NCBI GenBank assembly: GCA_012862575.1
Contig: BLSF01000009.1
Location: forward strand, 496,001 to 560,000
Direction: 5' to 3'
Origin: Parietichytrium sp. I65-24A
Lineage: Eukaryota; Sar; Bigyra; Thraustochytrida; Thraustochytriidae
DNA: 64,000 bases
Below the pieces are notes generated by a model. It had not been told where the DNA came from. It worked only from the letters and a program-made list of their open reading frames with translations, and searched no databases. A program made the translations under genes and the position numbers. How positions within the stretch are numbered: position 1 is the first letter of the stretch; each line of letters begins with the position of its first letter. Shown here in pieces: positions 1 through 9,532 of this stretch.

Positions 1-480
1 GTCCTGAGTACTCTTGTTTTCTTGGCAGAGCCTGAACCTCGACTCAACATGATGACAGTGTATACTTGGTGGAGAATAATGGAAGCAGCGCTTCGACCGC
101 ATATTTTGAAAGAGAAAGAGTCCAATTCTGAGACTCTTGTGAGCTCTTTGTGCATTGGAACAACAGCAATGTTGGCTTCCAAGAGCTGAAAGCATGTCCC
201 TCCCGCATTTCTTACACTGCCGTCGGCTTCACCCATAACCTTGCTCAGTGTTGACCATAGCCTACCGCCTTGACTTCCACCATTAGATTTGGGCACAAGT
301 TAACATGGGAGGGGGGCCAAGGTGTTTGAAATGCTCTTGATTTTCCGTATCGCCTTTTTGCGACACAAAATTCACCTGAGTACATACAAACGTGAAAATC
401 ATCTTCTCGACCGCACCTGGTCACTTCGTATATTTCTTCTCATTGTTATAGGAAAAAATAAATAATAGACAAACCTTCGC
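1..480. other. Spacer at window edge
   Basis: No convincing gene is seen. It lies downstream of the MIC19-like gene and is AT-rich near 440-475, which fits a 3' UTR. One copy of the GAGTACT motif that recurs in this window's spacers lies at 5-12. The end of a gene from outside the window could lie in the first 200 bases, but I see no coding signal there. Confidence 0.4.
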
Positions 481-1008
481 TTAGGCAGTAGTTCCTTGGA
501 CGCAATGATCGTATGCTTTGATGAAGTTCTCGCACTCAGTCGTCGACAAAGATGAGTCGAGGCATGCAACGCACTCCTCGCGCTCCGATGTGCACCTCGA
601 GGCAGGCGCTGCTGCACTGTCGCTTCTTTTCTCTAATTGGGAAGCATGCGACAGCGACTGCTCAATTTCGCGAATTACCCTTTCTTCTTCGCGATGCATA
701 CGCACAAGACTAGCTACTCTCCGTTTTTCCTCCATTTCGGCACTTTTTGCAGCACTTTCTGCCGCGTTAACTTGAGCTATCTGGCTTTGAGCAGGTGACC
801 CTGAAGCAGACTCTTCAACTGGGGCACCTTGCAAGCTGCGGACTAGCTCTGGCGAGAAAACTACATGGAAGCCTTCCTTCAGGCTTTCGTCGTCATCTTC
901 CTCCTCGCCGTCCTCTAATTCGTCTTCATCCTCGAACTCATCGTCATCCTCATAGAGGAACTCCTCCTCTGTCTCCTTTGGCTCATCTTGTGACTGCGAG
1001 GAACCCAT
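481..1008 (-). CDS. MIC19/CHCHD3-like MICOS subunit with CHCH domain
   Basis: Predicted 175-aa protein from an ATG. It begins MGSSQS, a good N-myristoylation signal as in MIC19. A very acidic stretch spans residues 11-42. The segment at 46-60 (GFHVVFSPELVRSLQ) resembles the conserved N-terminal motif of MIC19/MIC25. Residues 88-120 are a charged helix, probably coiled coil. The C-terminal CHCH domain has C139-X9-C149 and C159-X9-C169, the twin CX9C pattern oxidised by Mia40 in the mitochondrial intermembrane space; C146 is extra. In this family the protein joins MIC60 to hold crista junctions and contact the outer-membrane SAM complex. The acidic block is longer than I know from animal MIC19. 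Another CHCH protein is possible, but myristoylation signal, SPELV motif and domain order together favour MIC19. Confidence 0.75.
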   Translation of the reverse strand: MGSSQSQDEPKETEEEFLYEDDDEFEDEDELEDGEEEDDDESLKEGFHVVFSPELVRSLQGAPVEESASGSPAQSQIAQVNAAESAAKSAEMEEKRRVASLVRMHREEERVIREIEQSLSHASQLEKRSDSAAAPASRCTSEREECVACLDSSLSTTECENFIKAYDHCVQGTTA

Positions 1009-1629
1009 CTTGCTGCCTTGTGACCTCGGAGCTCCGTGTATTCCACTCTTGGAGACGCCCCTTTCGAAAGCCTATCTTTCCTGGTCTGCTGCGGGCTCTA
1101 TTCGTGTGTCGTGCTGGGGGTCGGCAGGGTTCACTTTCCTTTGTTTTCCAAGAGCCCTATTGTTTTCCATTGCCCTTAGTCTACTTCGCCGCTTACACTG
1201 CTACACTAGTGGTTCTCGGCTTTGGCTCTTGCCCGAGCAAGTGGAGCCACGAAGTTCAAGCATAAAGAAACCCTATCGGAAGGCGGGGTGTTGCTCAAGC
1301 GCGCGATCGCAACAAGCCAGATTCACAAAGAAAAGAAAACCTAAGGAGAGTTATTTTGCGTGGAGAAAACACGTTACGAACAAGACTTTAAAACTTGAGG
1401 GTTTCGTATACTAATGAAGACACTTGACTTGCATTGAATTGGTTGGCGCCCATCAAATTGTGCAACGTTTGACTGACTGGAACGATTTTAAATCTGAATC
1501 TGTTTCATACAGAGACACTGAGTCGCTGCTCATGCCATCAAACGTCCGTTCACATGCACAAAGTTGGACCCATCGACTGACGTTGCACCCGCTTCCAAAA
1601 AACGCAAATAGAGAGCTTTTCGATGCGGG
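1009..1629. other. Spacer, promoter of MIC19-like gene
   Basis: This spacer lies upstream of the MIC19-like gene and downstream of the small coiled-coil gene, both on the minus strand. No supported gene. It holds one copy of the dispersed repeat listed separately at 1241-1290. Confidence 0.4.
1241..1290 (+). repeat. Dispersed ~45-bp repeat, copy A
   Basis: The core is AAACCCTATCGGAAGG followed by C or T and GGGGTG (1268-1290). It is preceded by GAGCCACGAAGT and a CA-containing stretch. The same arrangement occurs at 28811-28856, degenerately at 28866-28905, and at 43711-43750. All copies are in spacers. Confidence 0.7.
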
Positions 1630-1932
1630 TCAGGGGGTAAGAGTAGTTGAAACTTTTTCTGACAAAGATGCAATCTTCGCTTTTACTCGAGCGATCTCCT
1701 GAGCGTGCGATGCTCGAGAGCGCTCAACGGCGTCAAAAAAGGTCTGCGTCATGACTCCTGGTCGAAATGAGATCTTCGGTTCAGTTTCCGTGAAAAGCTT
1801 CGGTTCTTCATTATCCTCAAGGTCCCTCAGGTTGCACTCCAACAGCTCAAGTTGTTTTTTTAGGTCCTTTACCTGTTTCTTCCGCAAGAGCAAAGCCTTT
1901 AGAGAGTTTTCGCGCTCCAGGTCTTTTTGCAT
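1630..1932 (-). CDS. Small coiled-coil protein, unknown
   Basis: A 100-aa product from the first ATG; the frame opens slightly upstream but without an earlier ATG. Residues 1-40 are a highly charged heptad-like helix (MQKDLERENSLKALLLRKKQ onward). A short PKISFRPGV loop follows at about 55-65, then a second helix to about residue 95. No family was recognised. The size and helix-loop-helix layout fit a subunit of a coiled-coil complex such as BLOC, kinetochore or centrosome types, but that is a guess. A further 5' exon is possible because the open frame ends abruptly at a stop only a few codons upstream of the ATG. Confidence 0.5.
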   Translation of the reverse strand: MQKDLERENSLKALLLRKKQVKDLKKQLELLECNLRDLEDNEEPKLFTETEPKISFRPGVMTQTFFDAVERSRASHAQEIARVKAKIASLSEKVSTTLTP

Positions 1933-2613
1933 TGCGAGCAATCCGCTTCACTCCCGAGGGTGCTATCCCGAGTGCTTATGTCTCGTGGGCTTTCTGATGT
2001 TCCCCAGGGGAAATTAAAAGCCCACACCTTTGCCAGGACTCAGGGCTGGCAAGATTCTCCGAGAGAGCGCTCGCTTGCAGTAGCGCTCAGACTGCTTGTA
2101 GCCGCGCGTCTCCGTGTGATACGATTGATACGATGCTCTGTGCTTGCCAGAAGGAGTGCGAAGGTGGAATGCTTGTGAGGACACTTCCAAGGTACTGTGA
2201 CTAAGAAAAAGATTGATATTCATGGTACTAGCACTGATCGGAGTACTACGTCACACTCACGTATTTCCATCGCACATCTTAGACATTACCACTCTCGCTA
2301 GTAGCTAGTCTAGAGAGGAAAACGTGAATTAAACTGGTCAGCTGAGACTGCTGAGACATCGTTTTCTCACAGCACTCAAAGCACTCTGTCAGAGTACCTC
2401 GCACAAGTCCGCGAGTACCCCTGACGACGACCAGAGACGTAACAGGAACTACTGACGGAGGCAAGGACGCGGACGGGGGCGAAATAAAACTGAGCGTCTA
2501 AAGCAGGATTGTCCTCGAAACTTGGCGACCCACTATTTAACGAGCGCATCAAACGCCAGATAGACCGGAACAACAAATAGCGTCAAACTCAGCAAAGTCA
2601 CCTCACGTCCAAG
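1933..2613. promoter_or_regulatory. Divergent spacer with GTACT motifs
   Basis: Shared upstream region of the coiled-coil gene and the ubiquilin gene. GTACT/AGTAC elements occur at 2224-2250 and, as AGAGTACCTC and GCGAGTACCCC, at 2390-2421. That is about 190-390 bases before the ubiquilin ATG. No supported gene. Confidence 0.35.
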
Positions 2614-3958
2614 ATGGTTCAGCTAAAAGTTTCGGTGCGCTGCTCAAATGGCGAAAAGTTTGACACAGAGCTGGAGAGCACATCACCTCTTTCTGAAGTG
2701 AAAACTGCTTTGGAAGAGCAGTCGAAAATCTCCCCGGGTGAGCAAAGACTCATTTTCAAGGGGCATATTCTATCGGACAATACCACACTTGGTGATGCAG
2801 GTAAGTACAAGAATCATGGAATGACTCCGAGCGAAAATAGGCTCGGTCGTTTCAAAACCGGTTCTCGCGAGACTGACAAATTGTGACCAATGGTATGGAT
2901 GAACTGCCCGTCATCGCAATGGGAAAGGCGTTCAAGATAGCGACACACTACACCTCGTGAGGATCCAGCAGAGAAGCACCGGGGCTTCCGCTAGTGGGGG
3001 GGGATCTACGGCTTCGTCTTCTCAGCGGAGTCCGTTCACGGGTATGCCTGGTATGGAAATGTTTCAGCAAAATCCCGAAATGCTCCAAGGTATGATGAAC
3101 TCTCCGATCATGCAAGGGCTTCTGGACAACCCAGAAATGATACGGCAGATCATGATGTCCAATCCGCAAATGCGAGCTCTCATGGACAGCAATCCGCAAC
3201 TGAACCACCTGCTGAATGACCCGGAGATGCTGCGACAAGGTATGAACGCTGCGATGAACCCTTCTGTGATGCAGGAAATGATGAGAAATCAGGACAGGGC
3301 GATGGCAAACATTGAAAGTCTTCCCGGGGGCTACAACGCGCTCATGCGAATGTATCAAGACGTACACGAACCAATGATGGAGGCTGCGGAGCAGGCCGCT
3401 TCGCAGCGACCGGGGGGCGCGGCGCCTGCAACGCAATCCTCAGCCACGCCTGGCTCCCCAAACTCCGGAGCTGATGCACAACCTCAGAATACTCCTATGC
3501 CAAATCCTTGGGGCCAGCGACAACAGAATACTAGTAGCCATCAAAGTGCAAGCCAGGCACAAGGTCCCAACAACTTTGGCCAGAACAATTTGTTTTCAAA
3601 TCTCTTTGGTGGATCGGCAGAGAGTGGTGGAGGCTTCAATCCACTCATGTTTGCTGCTCCAAATTTGAGCGGGCGGAATAACTTGTCAGCGCAGCAACAC
3701 AACCCGTGGGTGGCACCAAGCTCCGTGCCGACGGCCCAACAGCAAAGGACGTATTCCGGGCCTTCTTTGGATGGACCAAATCCGTGGGCTCCCTCGACGT
3801 CCGCGGATTCACCAGAGGTAAAATACAAGACCCAGTTAGAGCAGATGGAGACTATGGGTTTCCCCGATAAGAACTCGAATATCCAAGCATTGCTTCGAAA
3901 CAATGGTAACGTCAATGCCGCTGTAGAAACACTAATCGAAGAACTCTCCAAAGACTAG
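2614..3958 (+). CDS. DSK2: Ubiquilin / Dsk2-type UBL-UBA shuttle factor
   Basis: Two exons, 2614-2800 and 2928-3958, give 405 aa. The splice joins GDAG to VQDSDTLHLVR, restoring a complete N-terminal ubiquitin-like domain (residues 1-75) that ends in the usual HLV. A Gly/Ser linker leads to STI1 repeats rich in Met and Asn-Pro (about 95-205: NPEMLQGMM, NPEMIRQIM, DPEMLRQG and similar). A low-complexity Gln/Asn/Pro middle follows. The C-terminal UBA domain (last ~45 residues) contains the MGFPD motif typical of ubiquitin-binding UBAs. These proteins carry ubiquitylated clients to the proteasome (UBL docks on Rpn receptors, UBA binds ubiquitin) and chaperone membrane proteins through STI1. Length and domain order match the family; certainty is high. 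Confidence 0.95.
2801..2927 (+). other. Intron in ubiquilin gene
   Basis: A 127-bp intron with donor GTAAGT and acceptor GGAAAG, phase 1. Removing it rejoins a standard ubiquitin-like domain, which is strong evidence. The unspliced frame would stop at 2884-2886, before the STI1 repeats. Confidence 0.9.
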
Positions 3959-4121
3959 TAGAGGAGACGTCGTCGCCGGTGGGCTTTTGTGCGAGCAAGA
4001 CGCGTTTTATTAACAGTAAATAGCACTTTTCAGAACTACTTCTTCAAATGAGATCATTTGAGATCTAATGAAACTTGGCAAATTTACTCCGCAAATTTTT
4101 CACAAACACAAAATCTAAATT

Positions 4122-5261
4122 CTACTTTTTGCCAAAAAAGCTGGACAGACTCTTCTGTCCGGCTTCAAGTTTGATTTTTTTTGTTGGCGACTGTTTTGCT
4201 GCCTGTACGCCTCCTGAAGTAGTCATTGGACGCTTGGAAGAAACCTGCTCGGGATCGCGCTGTGGCCGGTCATCCTCTGTTTTTAGGGAGTCAGTTCTGC
4301 TCTCCACATTCTCAATTAAAGTGCTATTCGACTCCTTCTTTATTCTTTTTTCGGTGCCCTGTTTTCCCCAGAAAGAAGAGATTGACGGTAGAGGCTTTGG
4401 GAGAGTCACCGGAAGACAGCAGGACGGCTCTTGGAATTTAATATTTCCCATAGATTTCGTCACTGGGTGCCACTGAAAGCCTTCATTCTGCGGCTGTAGG
4501 AGTCTTTTTAGGCGATCACTCCATGATTCTGCTCGAAGCCAAGTGTCGATTGAAGCCTGGTCAAGCAACAGGGCTGGCATTCTTGTGTGAAGCCATTCCA
4601 ATGTGGGCGATGAGTCCACAGTGATGATCGAGAAGGTTGTGCGCGATTCGCCAGTCTCTGGATCGGTGTGCTCTTCGTACAGGCCTGCCATGCAAAGCGC
4701 CTGGCTATTTTTTGAGTGAATATAGTATGGCTGGCGTTCTTTCTTTTTCGTGAGAGGATCAACGTTCACTTTCCACTCGTAAAATCCATTGAAAACCACC
4801 ACGCAATGTTTTTTGCCAATAATCCTCGGGTGTACAATCTCCAATCTATCTGCACGAGCATTGAACATATCAAAGAAGCTGGATGAACTGATTTTCTCCT
4901 TTGAGCCAGGACGGATAAGGCCCCATTGCGCTTTACGTATCTGGAATTTACCCGTCGGACTGCCGCAGAGAATAAAGCATGCCATACCGGGGCAAAAGTT
5001 TTCTTTCACGATCTCTTCGTCTGGATCCACTTGGTAATCCACGATCTCTTCGTCTAGATCCACTTGATAATCCACCACATTCCCCGTCAGCGGTCGATCG
5101 TTGTCCGCATTCTCATATCTGCCGAGGTCGACGTTTGTTGAGCTAGACCTCGCTGGGTCGTCGCTGGTTGTGCTAGACCCCATCGGTTTCTGCCGACCGA
5201 CATACCCACAGGATCTCGCCACCTGGCGACCATGCATGGCAAAGCGACCCCTCCCACACAT
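4122..5261 (-). CDS. HMCES: HMCES/YedK-type SRAP protein
   Basis: 379 aa. SRAP proteins cross-link covalently to abasic sites in single-stranded DNA and shield them at replication forks. The second residue is the catalytic Cys2 (MCGR), exposed after Met removal. Other active-site residues are visible: N134 in FNARAD, E162 in YEW and H225 in HTRMP. The core ends near residue 275. A basic, disordered tail follows, ending in QKSLSSFF (369-376), a textbook PCNA-binding PIP box, four residues from the C terminus. A second SISSFW segment (293-298) is PIP-like but lacks the Gln. Residues 63-84 hold an 11-residue tandem duplication in the insert after strand one. The gene converges on ubiquilin with a 163-bp gap. 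Assignment is secure. Confidence 0.95.
   Translation of the reverse strand: MCGRGRFAMHGRQVARSCGYVGRQKPMGSSTTSDDPARSSSTNVDLGRYENADNDRPLTGNVVDYQVDLDEEIVDYQVDPDEEIVKENFCPGMACFILCGSPTGKFQIRKAQWGLIRPGSKEKISSSSFFDMFNARADRLEIVHPRIIGKKHCVVVFNGFYEWKVNVDPLTKKKERQPYYIHSKNSQALCMAGLYEEHTDPETGESRTTFSIITVDSSPTLEWLHTRMPALLLDQASIDTWLRAESWSDRLKRLLQPQNEGFQWHPVTKSMGNIKFQEPSCCLPVTLPKPLPSISSFWGKQGTEKRIKKESNSTLIENVESRTDSLKTEDDRPQRDPEQVSSKRPMTTSGGVQAAKQSPTKKIKLEAGQKSLSSFFGKK
5007..5072 (-). repeat. 33-bp tandem duplication inside HMCES
   Basis: Two direct 33-bp copies (5007-5039 and 5040-5072) differ at only two visible positions and add 11 residues (VDYQVDxDEEI twice) in frame. The near identity suggests a recent slippage event in a tolerant loop. 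Confidence 0.9.
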
Positions 5262-6265
5262 GCTGCCGTCTACTCTTCAGGCGTCGTGGAACACGCCAAG
5301 CAGAGTGCGAACTGAGAAGCCAAAGTCCGTCGTGCGTTGATGGATGGTCTTCGAAGTAAAGGTGGTGATAGACGATGGTGGTGGATGAACAATGAAGCGG
5401 GTTCGTGGTCACAACTCACTGGCAAGTGCATACTTTGCACCGACTTGAAGCGAAAAGAAAAGACGAAGAGAAAAGCTGCGCACTGGAGTTCGAAGGGAGA
5501 CGCGTGAGTGTGTGTTGTGGTTCTTTGAACTGCTACTGCGCCGCTAGTCCAAACGGTACACGCTCCACCACAATGTGACAGGTTAGTTGTACTCGAGTAC
5601 CATGGTACCGATAACGTGTATAACCTGCAACTCAAGAAACTCAAGCCTCGTAAAGAGCCCAGCCCATCTCTTCCGAGAGGTTGCGCAGGTTGCGCCCCAA
5701 CATCTTTCAGAGGAAGAAAAAAGATTGTCCTCAAATCTGAGGCTACCGCTACTGTTGGGGTCTTGATAAATTAAAAAATCAAATCAAAATTGAAAGAGGC
5801 TCATATGCGAGGCCGTCTTATAGGCAAAACATGAAACGATTTGTCTGTCGGATTATGCGTTACTTGCCTTTCTCAGCCTGAATTGAGCCTCTGAAAGGCG
5901 AATACTCCGTGTCAAAAGAATTGTTGCGTTGCGAGGAGGCCACGAATCCTTCCATTTCCATGTGCTCGGTGCTAGAAGTAACCGTTAACGTTCGACTACC
6001 ACAGACTCAAAAAGCATCTCGCCTCACTATCCGTTGACCTGCTACGAGCCGCAACACCAAATTTAACATCCAAAAATGGACGATAATCAACACCGCCAAG
6101 CTTCGCGAAGCAGGATCGGCATCGAGGAGACAAAGCAGAGCAAACAGGAGAGACCAGCGTTTGGGCAACTCGTTCTGGCATTAATCGCGTTTCCTGGGAA
6201 CGGAAGAAGGTTTTGCTCTCCGGAGGCTGTCGTGTTGTCGAACGCAGATACTTTTGGATTAAAAA
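5262..6265. promoter_or_regulatory. Divergent spacer HMCES / CTFQP protein
   Basis: A 1-kb shared upstream region. A GTACTCGAGTACCATGGTACC cluster (5589-5610) lies about 330 bases upstream of the HMCES ATG, and an AT-rich stretch lies at 5765-5800. Long open frames on the minus strand (for example near 5270-5734) have no protein-like composition. No gene supported. Confidence 0.35.
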
Positions 6266-7750
6266 ATGAGCGCACCTGGGCTGGACGAGCACCAAAGCGC
6301 CGAGATCGACGCCATGGTAGCAAGCAATCATCCAAGAAGTCCTTTGGCGAGTATTGCTGCTGCTGTAAGCGCAGAGGAGCGCGCAGAGGAGAGTGCGGAG
6401 ATGACCAGGAACCCTGGCGAAGCTGCAGCCGCTTTAGCCGCAGCAGCTATTGTTGTGGAGCAAGAAGAAAACCAAGACCGAGAGGGCCAAACCACCACCA
6501 CAACAAATGCTCTTAAAGCGAGCGTGGAGACTATTTTGAGACAGGATGCTGCAGAGAGTGAGCTACAAGCCTCTCAAGTACATTACTCTGCTCCCGAAGA
6601 TTTCGAGAACGACGACGATGACAAAAATGAAGCAGGGAATGAGGGAAATCTAGCAGAGAGAGGACAGCGTGAGCTTGGAAGAAACGAAACTCATTTCGAT
6701 CCGGCTCGGTATCGAAATGAGCGCGAATCCCGCGAAAAACAACTTTGGAAAAAGCTCTATGGGTTGGAAGGAGGCAAGACTGGAGCAGCGAACCTGCGTC
6801 GAAAGAGTAAAAGTCAAGAAATATCGAAGCTTCAAAAGAAGGTTTCGCGCAATGAGTCAAGAGATCGTTTATCTCAACCTCGTTCCAAATCGAAGAAGAG
6901 GGGTACCCCTCGATCGTACAGCAAAGATGACGATGCAAAGAATTGCACATTTCAGCCCCGAGTCAACAAAGCGTCGAAGGCTATGGTCCGTGCAAACGGA
7001 CCATTCTTGCAGAGAGTGGAGGCGGCTCACGAAGGCCGTATGAATGCCTTGGATACTCGGAGAGCCAAAGAAGAGTATGACCTTCGAGTGGATAAGAAAG
7101 CGTGTCCGACTTGCAACGCAGAGCAGTCTTATGATGAGTATAAGAACCGAAAAAATAAATGCCGCAATTGCAACGTGGGGTTCCGGCATCGCGTTTTGTG
7201 GCAGGACGTGTGCGACGGATTTTTGAATCGTGTGGAGGAAAAAGAGAGAGAGCGTTCTGAGAGGCGCGAATATTTGGAGTCGAAATGCACTCCGTCGTTC
7301 CGGCTCGAGGAGAAGGAAGTCTACGACGATGAGGCGGGAGTTTCACGCCGAGTGAAGTTACACAGCGAGAGCTGGGAAACCGTCGAGTCCTCGTTCATGA
7401 GTCGCATGGACTTGGATCAGCGACGCCGAGAGGCGAAAAGGTTTTTATCTGAACAGAAAGAAGGACTGGATGATGATTGCACGTTCCAGCCCGAGCTGAG
7501 TTCCTCGCTCACCTATCGCTCGTGTGAATACTATGAGACTGGCCTTCTCCAGGATAGTTTCGAAGAGCGAATGGAGCGAGATATTACTAGACGAAGGTAC
7601 GAAAGGGTGAGTCAAACACGCCCGGGAGCCCAATATGAGTCCACCTCGCCGCGAGCAATGCTGGCAACCAAGTCTCGCGCGGCGTGGGATGACATGGGTC
7701 AATCCACTATCGGCGGGGTGAGGCGAAACGTGGACGGAGGATGGCGCTGA
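6266..7750 (+). CDS. Zinc-knuckle protein with CTFQP motifs, unknown
   Basis: 494 aa. The N terminus (1-130) is Ala/Glu-rich and disordered. A basic region follows (150-220). At 227 is CTFQPRVN and at 405 CTFQPEL, with a weaker CTPSF at 341. Short T-F-x-P repeats of this kind occur in many protist cytoskeletal and flagellar proteins. Between them C280-x2-C283 and C299-x2-C302 form a probable zinc-binding knuckle. Several arginine/glutamate-rich helices near 320-345 and 380-400 follow. No named family was recognised. A basal-body or axonemal role is suggested only by the CTFQP motifs. The ATG at 6266 is chosen because it is the first in the frame. The stop is 147 bp from the convergent SNARE gene. 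Confidence 0.8.
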   Translation: MSAPGLDEHQSAEIDAMVASNHPRSPLASIAAAVSAEERAEESAEMTRNPGEAAAALAAAAIVVEQEENQDREGQTTTTTNALKASVETILRQDAAESELQASQVHYSAPEDFENDDDDKNEAGNEGNLAERGQRELGRNETHFDPARYRNERESREKQLWKKLYGLEGGKTGAANLRRKSKSQEISKLQKKVSRNESRDRLSQPRSKSKKRGTPRSYSKDDDAKNCTFQPRVNKASKAMVRANGPFLQRVEAAHEGRMNALDTRRAKEEYDLRVDKKACPTCNAEQSYDEYKNRKNKCRNCNVGFRHRVLWQDVCDGFLNRVEEKERERSERREYLESKCTPSFRLEEKEVYDDEAGVSRRVKLHSESWETVESSFMSRMDLDQRRREAKRFLSEQKEGLDDDCTFQPELSSSLTYRSCEYYETGLLQDSFEERMERDITRRRYERVSQTRPGAQYESTSPRAMLATKSRAAWDDMGQSTIGGVRRNVDGGWR

Positions 7751-7897
7751 AACGCGTCAATAATATGTGCTTGATAATGTGCAATGTCGGCCAGAAATGA
7801 GTGAGAAATATGAGAAAAGAAAGAAGATGAATTATTTGTTGCCGCAACCCAGATAAGAAAAAAATTAGAGAGAATTCACAATACTGCCAGAGATTTT

Positions 7898-8593
7898 CTA
7901 AGATTTCGTAAGGGAGACGATGAGGATGACCAGAATAACAGCGATGATTCCACCAATCAAAAGGGTGAGCTTCCAACTCTTCCACTGTTCTCTACGCTTT
8001 AAAGTGGCAGCTTGCTTATCAAAAAGGCGAGCCTGGTCCTGAAGACGTTGCGTGGCAGTTTCGATGTGCTCAGCTTTGTCCAAGTTCTTCAACATCCCGT
8101 CGATATTGGAGTGCATAGTAAGCTTGACGTCTTCCACTTTTGCTTGAACTTGGGTGAGCTTGTCTTTGGAAGACGGGTCGTCATACTCCTTGACGAGTTT
8201 GGAAAACATTCCCTCCACCTTTTTGTTAAGCGCGCCGGCTTCGCACGTGAGGGCCCTTTCCCCAAAATCCTGCTTAAATAGCGGGATCAACTCGTTGATC
8301 ATTGGGAAAACAAGGCGCTCCGGGTAGTCTGCCACGGTAATCACAATATATACTCGCTGTTGCACATCGGTGGTGAAGTTGAAGGCGTGCACTTCCCCCA
8401 CCAGCCGGTAGCGCGAACCAGGGGTCACTTTGTACTGGAAGTCAGGAGCACAAAGAACCTTCTCGACGGCGTTGTGGTACTTTTCGACCTCGTAGTCGCC
8501 TTTCTGAGGCACGTAGGACGCCACAAGAACGCCATCGCTTGCGCGCGCAACCGCGACAAACTTGATATTTCCGGAGCTTCCCGAGGCAAGCAT
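7898..8593 (-). CDS. Longin-type R-SNARE (VAMP7-like), atypical zero layer
   Basis: 231 aa from the first ATG; an in-frame upstream GTG is not used here. An N-terminal longin domain (1-115) is followed by a SNARE motif (about 143-203) and a C-terminal membrane anchor (208-228, LLIGGIIAVILVILIVSL), the standard layout of VAMP7/VAMP71 proteins that drive fusion at endosomes, vacuoles and the plasma membrane. Aligning the NID-containing half of the motif with VAMP7 and Sec22 puts Asn170 where these have the zero-layer Arg. The motif is also less heptad-perfect in its second half. It could thus be a non-canonical R-SNARE. The family assignment itself is firm from longin plus tail anchor; the exact subfamily is not. 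Confidence 0.85.
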   Translation of the reverse strand: MLASGSSGNIKFVAVARASDGVLVASYVPQKGDYEVEKYHNAVEKVLCAPDFQYKVTPGSRYRLVGEVHAFNFTTDVQQRVYIVITVADYPERLVFPMINELIPLFKQDFGERALTCEAGALNKKVEGMFSKLVKEYDDPSSKDKLTQVQAKVEDVKLTMHSNIDGMLKNLDKAEHIETATQRLQDQARLFDKQAATLKRREQWKSWKLTLLIGGIIAVILVILIVSLTKS

Positions 8594-9532
8594 TTCTCTA
8601 CGTCGCTCCCTTGTTGACTTGGCCGCTTCGCTTCCCACAAGCGCGTCGTTCTCAACCTTCCTCCCTCACTCGCTCTTTCGGCGCACCCTTGCTGGTTTGC
8701 TGGTTTGCTGGCTTGCTGGCTTGCTGGCTTGCTGGCTTGCTGCGTACTGACTGCGAGTACGGACTGCGAGTACAGGGACGTAACGTGTACGTGTCTTACT
8801 ACCGGATTGGTACAAACGCTAGAAGGCGACTATCATCGCTGTAGCAGGGATACCATGCAACGCAAGGAGGTTGATGACATGAAATCCTTCCTTTCTGACC
8901 TCTCTGAAGCAAACTGAAGTTCAGCTCTCACTGACGCGTAATTGGCTCTACAGGCTCTCTAATTTTCTCGTTTCTCGCAACCCGACTAAGAGGTTGTACC
9001 GGTATAGCAGTCGAATCAAGCATATTAGGCATGTAGGAACGTTGCACAGCGCTCGCCAATCGAGCCGCGAACGCTCGGTGATGGTTCGAAAAGGAGATTG
9101 CGAAGTCGTATTATCGTGTTACCATGATTTCTGATTGACTGAGATGATAAAGTCTCGCTAGTTTGTCATCACAGCACACAAACCAATTTTAAAAACAAAT
9201 TCAAGTTCGCTTATCTATTTTTTGTTTTGGAAAGTTTTTGGATACTAAAAGTAGCATGGATTTTTGAATGTGGAAAAAAGGATGTATTTTGTGCAGAATA
9301 AGAAGGGAGCGTGAGAACCGAGAAAGCAGAACTCGAAAGAGGTCTACAACTTGGTCAAACATTCCTGCCAGATTGGCAACGACAGAGCCCACGAGGTGCC
9401 AAAACAGCCACACGCGCACAAACGCACACATAACAGTACATTTCAAACGTGCTTCTCGGAACCGAGTGCAGACCCATCCGTTGCTTAGCCATAGCCAATT
9501 AGGTCGTTATTGAAATTTACTTCCGAGGCAGC
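8594..9532. promoter_or_regulatory. Spacer upstream of SNARE, downstream of DEK
   Basis: No supported gene. It holds the TTGCTGG repeat array (8689-8741) and two GCGAGTAC elements (8742-8775), within 200 bases of the SNARE start. The DEK 3' region is at the right end. Confidence 0.35.
8689..8741. repeat. TTGCTGG(C/T) octamer array
   Basis: About six tandem copies of an 8-bp unit, TTGCTGGT changing to TTGCTGGC. It sits about 100-150 bases upstream of the SNARE start codon, directly next to a GTACT motif cluster. Confidence 0.85.

Noticed and set aside
5270-5734. 154-codon minus-strand frame upstream of HMCES
   Set aside because: Cys/Ser/Leu-rich random-looking composition; sits in the promoter spacer with overlapping frames on both strands.
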